Positions 25,304 to 41,282 are shown, counted from the stretch's first letter. The stretch: DNA of 64,000 bases from an uncultured Collinsella sp. (GCA_934667065.1 CAKULD010000010.1:1-64000); one strand, 5' to 3'. Notes: generated from the sequence alone by a model not told the origin. Made by a program: numbers and translations.

Positions 25304-26263
25304 CTACTTCCAGCGAAGCAGGTAGCCACCTATATCCAGACCGGCGCCAAATCCAACCAAGGCGATGACGTCGCCCGGGCGAAGCGCACCGGAGTTTGCC
25401 AATCGGTCGAGGGCAAGCGGAATGCAGGCGCTCGAGATGTTGCCGGTCTCGCGCAGTGTGCGGATCACGCGGTCGTCCGGCACGCCTAGGCGCTTGACCG
25501 CCTGGCTCAAAATTCGTTCGTTGGCCTGATGGAATACAAAATGGTCGATGTCCTCAATCGCGATACTTGCGTCGCTCGCGAGCTTGTTGACCGTGTCGCA
25601 GATGGCATTGACGCCAAACTTAAAGACGCGACGGCCGTTCATGGATAGCACGCTCTCGCGGTCCACGGAAGCTTTGAACGGCGAGGTGCCGGCCAGCCCC
25701 GGTACACGCAGCGTCTCGACATCGGGTGCGGTCGAAAGTTCTACGGCAAGGGGGCTCTCTCCCCCGGCCTCTATGACCGCAGCGCCCGCGCCATCACCAA
25801 AGAGCACGCACGTCGCACGGTCGGTCCAGTCGAGTGCACGCGTCATCTGCTCGGCAGCGACGACAAGTACATGCTTGGCACGGCCACGGGCGATATAGCC
25901 CTCGGCGACATCGAGCGCAAATACAAAGCCGGCACAGGCTGCCGAGACGTCAAAGGCAGGACATGTGGCTCCTAAGCGCTCGGCAACGGCGCACGCTTCG
26001 GCGGGAACGAGATGGTCGCCCGTCGTCGTCGAGCAGACGATAAGATCCAGCTGGCTCGCGTCGATTCCAGATGCCTGGAGTGCCCGCTCGCTTGCTGCAA
26101 CGGCAAGGTCGTCGAGCGACTCGTTGGTGCAGACATGGCGGCTCTTAATACCCGTGCGGGTAAAAATCCACTCATCCGAGGTATCGAGAAACTCGGACAG
26201 CTCGTCATTGGAAACGCTGCGCTCGGGAAGTGCCGAGCCCGTTCCCAGTATCGTGAAACCCAT
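25304..26263 (-). CDS. fabH: 3-oxoacyl-ACP synthase III (FabH)
   Basis: The 319-residue initiating ketosynthase has the active-site cysteine in DVSAACAGFVFALDVAEG, the histidine in FVFHQANERI and the asparagine in ETGNISSACIPLAL. DTSDEWIFTRTGIKSRH matches the N-terminal FabH signature. It makes the first condensation and so commits acyl-CoA primers to synthesis. The ATG at 26263 has AAAGGAGG upstream. It is the first gene of the operon, and two 18-base direct repeats lie in its upstream region. Confidence 0.96.
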   Translation of the reverse strand: MGFTILGTGSALPERSVSNDELSEFLDTSDEWIFTRTGIKSRHVCTNESLDDLAVAASERALQASGIDASQLDLIVCSTTTGDHLVPAEACAVAERLGATCPAFDVSAACAGFVFALDVAEGYIARGRAKHVLVVAAEQMTRALDWTDRATCVLFGDGAGAAVIEAGGESPLAVELSTAPDVETLRVPGLAGTSPFKASVDRESVLSMNGRRVFKFGVNAICDTVNKLASDASIAIEDIDHFVFHQANERILSQAVKRLGVPDDRVIRTLRETGNISSACIPLALDRLANSGALRPGDVIALVGFGAGLDIGGYLLRWK

Positions 26264-26280
26264 CACTAACCTCCTTTGAG

Positions 26281-26346
26281 TTGTTGACGTGTTTACATCG
26301 ACCAAGAGAGGATAGCGCATTCTTCGCCTTGTTGACGTGTTAACAT
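26281..26346. promoter_or_regulatory. Two 18-base direct repeats between fabH and birA
   Basis: TTGTTGACGTGTTTACAT (26281-26298) and TTGTTGACGTGTTAACAT (26329-26346) match at 17 of 18 positions with starts 48 bases apart. The second contains a TTGACG that, with CTAAAT 17 bases later, could be the birA promoter -35. The repeats lie in the divergent fabH-birA gap and are good candidates for binding by a lipid- or biotin-responsive regulator. They do not resemble FapR or FabT sites as I know them. Confidence 0.6.
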
Positions 26347-26439
26347 TAAATTGCCTAAATGCAACAAAGGCTTCACATTGTGTCTATCTTTCGACACCAC
26401 TGCGTTATTCACTTATCCATTAAGGAGGTAGCAGCCGCT

Positions 26440-27216
26440 ATGGATGCCCAATTAACGATCGTCGACGTAACCGGATCGACCAACGATGACCTGCTCGAAG
26501 CAGGAAAACAGGGGGCGCCGCACGGCACGGGACTTGCCGCTCACGCGCAAACGGCAGGACGTGGCCGACGCGGCCACAAGTGGGATTCAGCCGCCGGCAA
26601 CCTGTTGCTTTCGATCGTCCTACGTCCACAAGTTGATCCCGCCAAGTACTCTGGCCTTGCTGCCGTCAGCGGCCTAGCGGTGCTCGAGGCGCTCGAAAAG
26701 CAAGGCCTCGCAAACGAGATTGGCCTCAAATGGCCCAACGACCTTGTCGCGCGAGGACGCAAGCTCGGCGGCATTCTGGTCGAGGCCGCGCGCGATAACG
26801 AAGGGAGAACCTTCGCCGTCTGCGGTATTGGCGTCAACGTAAATTATGTGCCCTCGGAGGTCCCCGATGGTGGCCTGCCGGCAATCGGACTCTCTGACCT
26901 CAACGAGAGCGTTCCCACTGTCGATGCGCTACTCGAGGAGGTCTATCACGCCGTCGTAGACGTTGCAGACGTTTGGGCAAAGCACCTCAATGCGCTCAGC
27001 AATGACGCCGGCCCCCTTGCCCCCGTCCACGATGATTACATCGCCCGCCTCAATTGGATTGGGGAGCACGTTGTCGCCCGCTCCCCTGCCGGAGGCGAGC
27101 TGGCACGCGGCATTTTTAGAACGGTCGACGATTGTGGTCGCGCGAGCATCGAGACCGAAGGCGGCTTGCGCGCGTTCCACTTCGAAGAAGCGTCCTTGCG
27201 CCCTCTGAGCGATTAG
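26440..27216 (+). CDS. birA: Biotin--[acetyl-CoA-carboxylase] ligase, monofunctional
   Basis: The 258-residue protein contains the biotin-protein ligase motifs TGSTNDDLLEAGKQGAPHG, QTAGRGRRGHKWDSAAGNLL and LKWPNDLVARGRKLGGILVE, plus the small C-terminal domain with ARSPAGGELARGIF. It has no N-terminal helix-turn-helix, so it cannot act as a DNA-binding biotin repressor like the E. coli protein. The start ATG at 26440 lies about 11 bases after AAGGAGG. It is divergent from the fatty-acid operon, whose AccB is its likely substrate. Confidence 0.94.
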   Translation: MDAQLTIVDVTGSTNDDLLEAGKQGAPHGTGLAAHAQTAGRGRRGHKWDSAAGNLLLSIVLRPQVDPAKYSGLAAVSGLAVLEALEKQGLANEIGLKWPNDLVARGRKLGGILVEAARDNEGRTFAVCGIGVNVNYVPSEVPDGGLPAIGLSDLNESVPTVDALLEEVYHAVVDVADVWAKHLNALSNDAGPLAPVHDDYIARLNWIGEHVVARSPAGGELARGIFRTVDDCGRASIETEGGLRAFHFEEASLRPLSD

Positions 27217-27276
27217 AGCGCCGCGGCCGTTCGCTCAATAGACGTATTCGCCGTCTCAAAATCTCACCCCAAAACA

Positions 27277-27311
27277 AAAGAGCCCCGCTACCGTAACGGC
27301 AGCGGGGCTCT
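27277..27311 (-). terminator. Intrinsic terminator after rpsJ
   Basis: AGAGCCCCGCTGCCG pairs with CGGTAGCGGGGCTCT, read on the minus strand, and is followed by TTTTGTTTT. It ends the str-type operon directly after rpsJ, so rplC is not co-transcribed. Confidence 0.93.
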
Positions 27312-27332
27312 GTAAGCTATGAGCGATATCGC

Positions 27333-27641
27333 TTAGAGCTTGATGTCGATGTCGACGCCAGCGGGGAGGTCGAGACGCATGAGCGAATCAACGGTGCCCG
27401 AGGTGGGGTCGAGGATGTCGATGAGGCGCTTGTGGGTGCGCATCTCGAACTGCTCACGGGAGTCCTTGTTCACGTGCGGCGAGCGGATAACCGTGTACAG
27501 GTTGCGCTCGGTGGGCAGGGGGACAGGACCGGAAACGCGAGCGCCGGTCTTCTGAGCGGTCTCGACGATGAGCTTCGCGGACTGATCGACGACCTCGTGA
27601 TCATAGCCCTTGAGGCGAATGCGGATCTTCTGGGTAGCCAA
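27333..27641 (-). CDS. rpsJ: 30S ribosomal protein S10
   Basis: The 102-residue protein contains IRIRLKGYDHEVVDQSAKLI, GPVPLPTERNLYTVIRSPHV and EQFEMRTHKRLIDILDP, the full S10 signature. S10 binds the 30S head and also pairs with NusB in transcription antitermination. The start is TTG at 27641 behind TTTGGAGG. It is the last gene of the rpsL-rpsG-fusA-rpsJ unit, 60 bases after fusA, with a terminator following. Normally tuf would separate it from fusA, or rplC would follow. Confidence 0.97.
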   Translation of the reverse strand: MATQKIRIRLKGYDHEVVDQSAKLIVETAQKTGARVSGPVPLPTERNLYTVIRSPHVNKDSREQFEMRTHKRLIDILDPTSGTVDSLMRLDLPAGVDIDIKL

Positions 27642-27701
27642 CTTAAACCTCCAAAGAGTGCGAGAGATGTTCTCGCGGATTACGTAACAGGGAGCTCGAA
27701 C

Positions 27702-29801
27702 TTAGGCGTTCTTGCTCATGACCTCGTCCACGATGGACTTGGGCGCGGGCTCATAAGAGTCGAACTGCATCGTGTAGGATGCACGGCCCTGGGTCTGGGA
27801 GCGAAGGTCGGTAGCGTAACCGAACATCTCGCCCAGCGGCACCTTGGCACGGATGAGCTTGCTGTTCTTGCGATCCTCCATGCCCTCGATCTTGCCGCGG
27901 CGACCGGAGAGGTTGCCCATAACGTCGCCCATGTACTGCTCGGGGGTCTCGACCTCGACAGCCATGATCGGCTCGAGCAGCTGCGGGTCGGACTTCTTGA
28001 GAGCGTCCTTGATAGCCATGGAACCGGCGATCTTGAAGGCAGCCTCGGAGGAGTCGACCTCGTGGTAAGAACCGTCGAACAGGGTGACCTTAACGTCGAG
28101 GACCGGGAAGCCGGCGATAACACCGGTGTTCAGGGCCTCCTGGATGCCCTTATCGATGGACGGGATGTACTCCTTGGGCACGACGCCGCCGACGATAGCG
28201 TTGACGAACTCGTAGCCGAAGCCCTCCTCCATCTTCTCGAGCTTGATGACGGCGTGGCCGTACTGACCGCGACCACCGGACTGACGGACGAACTTGCCCT
28301 CAGCCTTCTCGACATCGTGACCAGCGGTCTCGCGGTAGGCAACCTGGGGCTTACCGACGTTAGCGTCAACCTTGAACTCACGGAGCAGACGGTCGACGAT
28401 GATCTCGAGGTGCAGCTCGCCCATGCCGGCGATGATGGTCTGGCCGGTCTCGTGGTTGGTGGACACCTGGAAGGTCGGGTCCTCCTCGGCGAGCTTGGTC
28501 AGAGCCAGGGACATCTTGTCCTGCTCGGCCTTGGTCTTGGGCTCAATGGCAACGTCGATAACGGGCTTGGCGAACTCGATCTTCTCGAGGACGATCTCCT
28601 TGCCCTCGGCGCACAGGGTGTCACCGGTGGTGGAGTTCTTGAAGCCGACGCAAGCGACGATGTCGCCGGCGGCAGCGTCGTCACGGTCGATACGCTCGGC
28701 GGCGTTCATCTCGAGGATGCGGCCGAGGCGCTCGCGCTGACCGTTGGAAGCGTTGACAACGTAGGAGCCAGACTCGGCGCGGCCGGAGTAAACGCGGACG
28801 TAGGTGAGCTTACCGACGAACGGGTCGGTCATGATCTTGAAGACCAGGCCGGAGAAGGGCTCGTCGAAGGAAGGATGACGCTCGATCTCCTCGCCGGTGT
28901 CCGGATCGGTACCGGTGACGGCCTCGACGTCAAGCGGGCTGGGCAGGTAGTCGACAACAGCGTCGAGCAGCTCCTGGACGCCCTTGTTCTTGTAGGCGGA
29001 ACCCACGAAGACGAGGTTGAGCTCGTTGGCCAGAACACCCTTGCGCAGAGCAGCCTTGAGCTCCTCGACGGTGAAGTCCTCCTCCATGAGGATCTTCTCC
29101 ATGAGCTCGTCGTCAAAGCTGGCAGCAGCGTCGAGGAGCTCCTCGCGCTTGGCGGCAGCGATGTCGGCGAACTCAGCCGGGATCTCGTCCATCGGCTCGG
29201 GGTAGGTCATGCCCTTGTCGTCGGCCTTGAAGTCCCATGCGGTCATGGTGACCAGGTCGATGACGCCCCAGAAGTTGTCCTCGGCGCCCATCGGGACCTG
29301 AGCGGCCACGGCGTTAGCGTCGAGACGATCCTTCATGGTCTCGATAGCGTTGAAGAAGTCAGCGCCCACGCGGTCATACTTGTTGATGAAGGCGATGCGG
29401 GGGACGTTGAAGGTAGAAGCCTGACGCCAAACGGTCTCAGACTGGGGCTGAACGCCGGCAACGGCGTCGAAGACGGCGACAGCGCCATCGAGGACGCGCA
29501 GGCAGCGCTCGACCTCGGCGGTGAAGTCAACGTGGCCCGGGGTGTCGATGATCTGGATGCGGTAGTCCTTACCGTCCTTGTTCCAGAAGCACGTGGTAGC
29601 AGCGGAGGTAATGGTTACGCCGCGCTCCTGCTCCTGAACCATCCAGTCCATGGTGGCAGCGCCCTCATGGACCTCACCGATCTTGTGGGTCTTACCGGTG
29701 TAGTAAAGAATACGCTCGGTCGTGGTGGTCTTACCGGCATCGATGTGAGCCATGATGCCGATGTTACGGGTATCGGAAAGCTTGTACTTAGGCTTAGCCA
29801 T
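27702..29801 (-). CDS. fusA: Elongation factor G
   Basis: The 699-residue translational GTPase has G1 AHIDAGKTTTTERILYYTG, switch II DTPGHVDFTAEVERCLRVLD and G4 FINKYDRVGADF. It also carries domain IV and V landmarks such as GGRGQYGHAVIKLE and GVVPKEYIPSIDKGIQEAL. It drives translocation and, with RRF, ribosome recycling. It begins 19 bases after rpsG in the str operon. Confidence 0.98.
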   Translation of the reverse strand: MAKPKYKLSDTRNIGIMAHIDAGKTTTTERILYYTGKTHKIGEVHEGAATMDWMVQEQERGVTITSAATTCFWNKDGKDYRIQIIDTPGHVDFTAEVERCLRVLDGAVAVFDAVAGVQPQSETVWRQASTFNVPRIAFINKYDRVGADFFNAIETMKDRLDANAVAAQVPMGAEDNFWGVIDLVTMTAWDFKADDKGMTYPEPMDEIPAEFADIAAAKREELLDAAASFDDELMEKILMEEDFTVEELKAALRKGVLANELNLVFVGSAYKNKGVQELLDAVVDYLPSPLDVEAVTGTDPDTGEEIERHPSFDEPFSGLVFKIMTDPFVGKLTYVRVYSGRAESGSYVVNASNGQRERLGRILEMNAAERIDRDDAAAGDIVACVGFKNSTTGDTLCAEGKEIVLEKIEFAKPVIDVAIEPKTKAEQDKMSLALTKLAEEDPTFQVSTNHETGQTIIAGMGELHLEIIVDRLLREFKVDANVGKPQVAYRETAGHDVEKAEGKFVRQSGGRGQYGHAVIKLEKMEEGFGYEFVNAIVGGVVPKEYIPSIDKGIQEALNTGVIAGFPVLDVKVTLFDGSYHEVDSSEAAFKIAGSMAIKDALKKSDPQLLEPIMAVEVETPEQYMGDVMGNLSGRRGKIEGMEDRKNSKLIRAKVPLGEMFGYATDLRSQTQGRASYTMQFDSYEPAPKSIVDEVMSKNA

Positions 29802-29820
29802 GTTAGTTCCTTACCTTAAC

Positions 29821-30294
29821 TTACCAACGATAGTGAGAGAACGCGCGGTTGGCCTCGGCCATCTTGAAGACGTCCTCACGCTTCTTGACGGAAGCGCCCA
29901 GGCCGTTGGAAGCGTCGAGGATCTCGTTAGCGAGACGCTCGGCCATGGTCTTCTCCTTGCGAGCGCGGGAGAAGTTGACGATCCAGCGGATACCCAGAGC
30001 GGTGGAACGACGGGAGTTGACCTCCATCGGGACCTGATAGGTAGCGCCACCGACACGCTTGGGCTTAACCTCGAGCGTGGGCTTGACGTTGTCCATAGCC
30101 TTCTTGAAGGTAGCGAGAGCGTCGCCACCCTCGGACTTCTCGGCAACGATCTCGAAAGCGGTGTAAACGATGCGCTCAGCGGTGGCCTTCTTGCCGTCAA
30201 GAAGGACCTTGTTGATGAGCTGAGTCACCAGGCGGTTGTTGTAAACGGCGTCAGGCTGAACCTCACGACGATTAGCTGCTGCACGACGCGGCAT
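29821..30294 (-). CDS. rpsG: 30S ribosomal protein S7
   Basis: The 157-residue protein has MPRRAAANRREVQPDAVYNN, VTQLINKVLLDGKK and RRVGGATYQVPMEVN, the S7 core. It nucleates 30S head assembly and, in other bacteria, can regulate the str operon. It follows rpsL by 73 bases. Confidence 0.98.
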   Translation of the reverse strand: MPRRAAANRREVQPDAVYNNRLVTQLINKVLLDGKKATAERIVYTAFEIVAEKSEGGDALATFKKAMDNVKPTLEVKPKRVGGATYQVPMEVNSRRSTALGIRWIVNFSRARKEKTMAERLANEILDASNGLGASVKKREDVFKMAEANRAFSHYRW

Positions 30295-30367
30295 GTGAAA
30301 TCTCCTTAAGTGTCTACCGTGCGGCGCTTAGGCGGCACACGGCGAAAGTATCAAAACGTTATCTGGC

Positions 30368-30745
30368 TTATTTAGCCTTGGGGCGCTTAGCACCGTACTT
30401 GGAACGGGCCTGCATACGGTTCTGGACCGGAGCAGCGTCGTAGGCGCCACGGATGACGTGATAACGGACACCAGGGAGGTCACGGACACGACCGCCGCGG
30501 ACGAGCACGATGGAGTGCTCCTGCAGGTTGTGGCCCTCACCCGGGATGTAAGCAGTAACTTCGATGCCGTTGACGAGGCGAACACGGGCAACCTTACGAA
30601 GAGCCGAGTTCGGCTTCTTGGGGCTCGTGGTGAAGACGCGGGTGCACACGCCGCGCTTCTGTGCGTTGTGCTGCAGAGCAGCGTTCTTGGACTTCTTGGG
30701 CACGGAATGGCGGCCCTGGCGAACCAGCTGGTTAATAGTAGGCAA
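30368..30745 (-). CDS. rpsL: 30S ribosomal protein S12
   Basis: The 125-residue protein contains MPTINQLVRQGRHSVPKKSK, KRGVCTRVFTTSPKKPNSAL and GEGHNLQEHSIVLVRGGRVR, all invariant S12 blocks. The lysine positions that confer streptomycin resistance when changed (in TTSPKKPNS and VRGGRVRDLPG) look wild type. The start is TTG behind GAAGGAG. It is the first gene of the operon, with a promoter at 30839-30867 and a long palindrome just upstream. Confidence 0.98.
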   Translation of the reverse strand: MPTINQLVRQGRHSVPKKSKNAALQHNAQKRGVCTRVFTTSPKKPNSALRKVARVRLVNGIEVTAYIPGEGHNLQEHSIVLVRGGRVRDLPGVRYHVIRGAYDAAPVQNRMQARSKYGAKRPKAK

Positions 30746-30838
30746 AGCGTACTCCTTCTCGAATGATTCCAGCTTTCTGTAAAGTGCAACGGCTTGAATC
30801 GAGGGGTCAGCATCCCCCTACGAAACACGCAGTTCGAT

Positions 30839-30867
30839 AGGATACGTGGCGTTAGCTGTGCCGTCAA
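30839..30867 (-). promoter_or_regulatory. Sigma-70-type promoter of the rpsL operon
   Basis: On the minus strand, TTGACG (30862-30867) and TATCCT (30839-30844) are separated by exactly 17 bases. It lies about 95 bases before the rpsL start and 84 bases from the edge of the long palindrome. Confidence 0.75.
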
Positions 30868-30950
30868 CAGACCACGCCGCCGGGCGTATCCCAAAATAGG
30901 CACATTTCCGCAAACCCTACACAATAGGAATCCCTTTCTGTGCGCGGGGG

Positions 30951-31091
30951 CGGATTCCCGGTCCGGGCGGCCCGCTGTTTAAGTTTGCTGCTCTACAGTC
31001 CTGCGCAAGACGGAAAGCACATTAAGTGCTTTCCTTTGCGTGCGGAACTCGCGACAAACTTAAACAGCGGGCCGCCCGGACCGGGAATCCG
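30951..31091. repeat. Long palindrome B upstream of the rpsL operon
   Basis: The arms 30951-30987 and 31055-31091 are perfect reverse complements over 37 bases. The 67-base centre is nearly identical to that of the element at 13662 but has GGAAAGCAC and GTGCTTTCC where that one has GGAGAGCAC and GTGCTCTCC, a change that keeps pairing. The arm sequence is unrelated at first sight to the arms at 13662 and 44354. It is part of the gene-free region 30746-31436. Confidence 0.95.
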
Positions 31092-31121
31092 ACGTGCTCG
31101 TCGGGGCAACGTTCCCTTCCA

Positions 31122-31155
31122 AAAAAGGACAGGTTTATTTTGGTCGGTTTTATCT
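31122..31155 (+). repeat. GGACAGGTTTATTTTGG repeat, left copy
   Basis: This 34-base sequence matches the reverse complement of 33069-33102 at 32 of 34 positions. The two copies lie in inverted orientation on either side of the ECF sigma/anti-sigma genes. Confidence 0.85.
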
Positions 31156-31219
31156 GGGAAAACGCCACGCTCTAGCGGTGATCTGTTTCTCTCCACACCC
31201 TAGAGATCAATGACATTTT

Positions 31220-31344
31220 CGGAAGTGCGGGGAAAAATTGGAAACCTTCGAACAGAACGGCATTTTTGATAACAAAACCGCAGGTCAGCAGGGGGTCATA
31301 ATATCGGTGTGCTCAAGGATTTCAACTTTTTCCCCGCACTTCCG
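31220..31344. repeat. Element with 18-base terminal inverted repeats
   Basis: CGGAAGTGCGGGGAAAAA (31220-31237) is repeated inverted and perfectly at 31327-31344, with weaker pairing continuing inward. The 89 bases between are AT-rich and hold no gene. It could be a small non-autonomous mobile element or a large hairpin. Confidence 0.75.
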
Positions 31345-31398
31345 TTTTGAGGTGCACGACGCATTACATCAAGCGGATTCTTCCTCATATTTTTCGTG

Positions 31399-31429
31399 AA
31401 AAGGCCGCTTCCCTTAGCGGGAAGCGGCC
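31399..31429 (-). terminator. Terminator after the anti-sigma gene
   Basis: GGCCGCTTCCC and GGGAAGCGGCC pair around a 5-base loop, and T-rich sequence follows on the minus strand. Confidence 0.8.
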
Positions 31430-31436
31430 CTAGATC

Positions 31437-32513
31437 TTACGAATAGACGATAGTAAAAGGTTCCGACGTTTCGGCGCCCCCTGTTGAAGTGTCGCGCGTG
31501 CCCTCAAGAGTTACCGACGCAACTTGGTCGACATCGATCAACTTCGTTGGCACCCAGATGTTCTCTCCGCTATTGCGCGCATAAGAAAAATATAAGTTGA
31601 ACACCCCTGCGTCGTCATCTTCGATAATCTGCTCCGATCCATCCTTGTAGGTGACGGTCAGTTTATTATCAACTGCTTCATAGCCCAGATCGGGGATGTG
31701 CGCCTGGATTGAAAATGGGCTGATCTCGAGAGACGAATCATCGGAGTGGAGTTCCTTGGTATCGACGTATGTTCCGACGCTAAACTCGGGCGTCGATGCT
31801 TCGAACAGTTTCGCATCCTCACCTTCGCCCTCGGTCCACTGGATATTCCAGGTGACCGCATGTTGCAAACCTCGCTCGCGATCCATAGAGGCAAAGTACA
31901 TCGTGCCATTAATGACAGTATCGCTTGATGTGTCTTTATCAATTGTGCAGCGTCTATCAGCCCATTCCTCGCCGAACTTCATGTCGGGCGTGCCGATGCC
32001 CTGTTCTTCTTCACCATAAAGAACAAGTTCGCCAATCTCTGCTGCTGGCTTGTAGTAGTTAACGCCATTTGGATTGGACAGCGTAAACGTCACGGCGCCG
32101 CAGCCGTTTTGGTCGATTGCCATCTCATGGATATCGAGCGTATAGCCATTGCCCTCGACGGACAGATTAACCTCTTGGACTGCGCCTTCCAGGCTTTGGG
32201 GCGCGATGCCATCACCAAACTCTCTGGTGTAGGAGTACTTAGTCCCTGACGAGCCGCCATTGGTCCAGGTAATGGAATCCCCGTTGCCGTGGTTGCCCCA
32301 GGCAGAGGCAAAATAACTTGAATTGACAACGGCGTAGGCGATCCCTCCGGTCGCCAGCACTCCGACAAGGCACCCGATTACGGCAACATACAGAGGCTTC
32401 GCGTGGCCCTTTCGATGAAGCGGCTCGCCAGCCGCAGCATCGATAACACGGTCGGCAAGATCGTTATCGGCTTGGATGGACTCGAAGGCCTGCTTGATTT
32501 GATTGGATTTCAC
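31437..32513 (-). CDS. Membrane-anchored anti-sigma factor-like protein (DUF4179-like)
   Basis: The 358-residue protein has a short cytosolic N-terminus (about 40 residues), one membrane segment (PLYVAVIGCLVGVLATGGIAYAV) and a large outer domain of about 290 residues. That domain contains repeated beta-rich, acidic sequence with GYTLDIHEMAIDQNG and PDLGYEAVDNKLTVTYKDG. The layout fits the anti-sigma partners of ECF sigma factors in the DUF4179 group. It starts with GTG behind AGGAGG and overlaps the end of the sigma gene by 50 bases, so the two are coupled. The signal it senses is unknown. Confidence 0.75.
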   Translation of the reverse strand: MKSNQIKQAFESIQADNDLADRVIDAAAGEPLHRKGHAKPLYVAVIGCLVGVLATGGIAYAVVNSSYFASAWGNHGNGDSITWTNGGSSGTKYSYTREFGDGIAPQSLEGAVQEVNLSVEGNGYTLDIHEMAIDQNGCGAVTFTLSNPNGVNYYKPAAEIGELVLYGEEEQGIGTPDMKFGEEWADRRCTIDKDTSSDTVINGTMYFASMDRERGLQHAVTWNIQWTEGEGEDAKLFEASTPEFSVGTYVDTKELHSDDSSLEISPFSIQAHIPDLGYEAVDNKLTVTYKDGSEQIIEDDDAGVFNLYFSYARNSGENIWVPTKLIDVDQVASVTLEGTRDTSTGGAETSEPFTIVYS

Positions 32514-32982
32514 GGTCGCCCTCCTCTAGGATGAACTTGAGCTTTGACCGGCCGCGAGCTAAACGCGTTCGAACGGTCGCGGCTGGCACATGCAATAACT
32601 CGGCAATCTCTGAGGTCGAAAAGCCCAGATAGTAATAGAGCACGATGGGGACACGGAATCGTTCCGGAAGTCGCATAACGTCTGACAGGACCGCCTTGGT
32701 CTCCTCCTGCGCCGTCGAAAGCGAATCGGCCAGGTTCTCAATATCCTCCACACGCCTCCATGGCTTTCGAAAGAGCGATTTGCACTCGTTGATCGTGACC
32801 CGGATAAGCCATCGGCGAAGATGCTCCCAACTTTCAAAGCGCCCATCGCTTTTAAGCAACTTAAGAAAAACATCTTGGGCAACATCATCGGCATCGGCGC
32901 GATCGCGCAGGTACGTCAATGCGATCCGAAATACGACATCCCGGTGTTCTTCGACCGCCTGTCTAAAAGCTTGTTCTTCCAT
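32464..32982 (-). CDS. ECF-type RNA polymerase sigma factor
   Basis: The 172-residue protein has region 2 (VVFRIALTYLRDRADADDVAQDVFLKLL) and region 4 (LPERFRVPIVLYYYLGFSTSEIAELLHVPAATVRTRLARGRSKLK), the complete minimal sigma-70 ECF layout. The start ATG at 32982 has GGGAGG just before. A promoter of the form TGAAAC-17-CGTATC lies upstream, the sort recognised by many ECF factors, suggesting autoregulation. The overlapping downstream gene is its likely anti-sigma. Confidence 0.9.
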   Translation of the reverse strand: MEEQAFRQAVEEHRDVVFRIALTYLRDRADADDVAQDVFLKLLKSDGRFESWEHLRRWLIRVTINECKSLFRKPWRRVEDIENLADSLSTAQEETKAVLSDVMRLPERFRVPIVLYYYLGFSTSEIAELLHVPAATVRTRLARGRSKLKFILEEGDREIQSNQAGLRVHPSR

Positions 32983-33030
32983 AATCACCTCCCGGTGACG
33001 TTAATGATTCTTGATGAGGCCCTCACCATA

Positions 33031-33059
33031 GATACGCTTTGACCGGACGAAATGTTTCA
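33031..33059 (-). promoter_or_regulatory. ECF-type promoter upstream of the sigma gene
   Basis: On the minus strand, TGAAAC (33054-33059) and CGTATC (33031-33036) are separated by 17 bases, close to the sigma-W-like consensus. It lies about 50 bases before the ECF sigma start codon. Confidence 0.6.
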
Positions 33060-33068
33060 AATTCAAGC

Positions 33069-33102
33069 AGATAAAACCAACCAAAATAAACCTGTCCCTT
33101 TT
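33069..33102 (-). repeat. GGACAGGTTTATTTTGG repeat, right copy
   Basis: This is the inverted partner of 31122-31155 (32 of 34 bases). Confidence 0.85.
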
Positions 33103-33163
33103 CGGCAGGTTTTCCGTCCAGCGGATCATTAGAACGCAACAGGTTGAGCATACGCAAGCGAGC

Positions 33164-33299
33164 GGCCCCCAGAGCGTACAAGGTGGCATGAAAAAGGCAG
33201 GGCATTGACCTTTTGGTCATGCCCTGCCTTTTGAATGACAGATTGTAGCTCTGGGGGCCGCGCAGCGACGGAGGCCGCCGCCGTTCGTTAGAACGGCGG
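33164..33299 (-). terminator. Compound terminator region of rpoBC
   Basis: A strong intrinsic hairpin, AAAAGGCAGGGCAT with its complement (33191-33232), ends in a T-run on the minus strand. It is nested within a longer stem made of CGGCCCCCAGAGC on one side and GCTCTGGGGGCCG on the other. A third hairpin, GCCGTTC with GAACGGC, lies at about 33280-33297, just after the rpoC stop. Confidence 0.85.
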
Positions 33300-33305
33300 A
33301 ACTAG

Positions 33306-37784
<4,479 letters not shown>

Positions 37785-37790
37785 AGTCAA

Positions 37791-41282
<3,492 letters not shown>

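Noticed and set aside
27642..27701. A tuf gene between fusA and rpsJ
   Set aside because: The gap is only 60 bases, and no EF-Tu motif is found elsewhere in the window.
27432..29819. A 795-codon open frame antisense to fusA
   Set aside because: It is a shadow of the highly biased fusA codons, with low-complexity composition and no homology that I recognise.
30951..31091. Ordinary MITE or IS end pair
   Set aside because: The outer arms differ among the three copies while the core is shared, the opposite of what fixed terminal repeats would give; no target duplication is visible.
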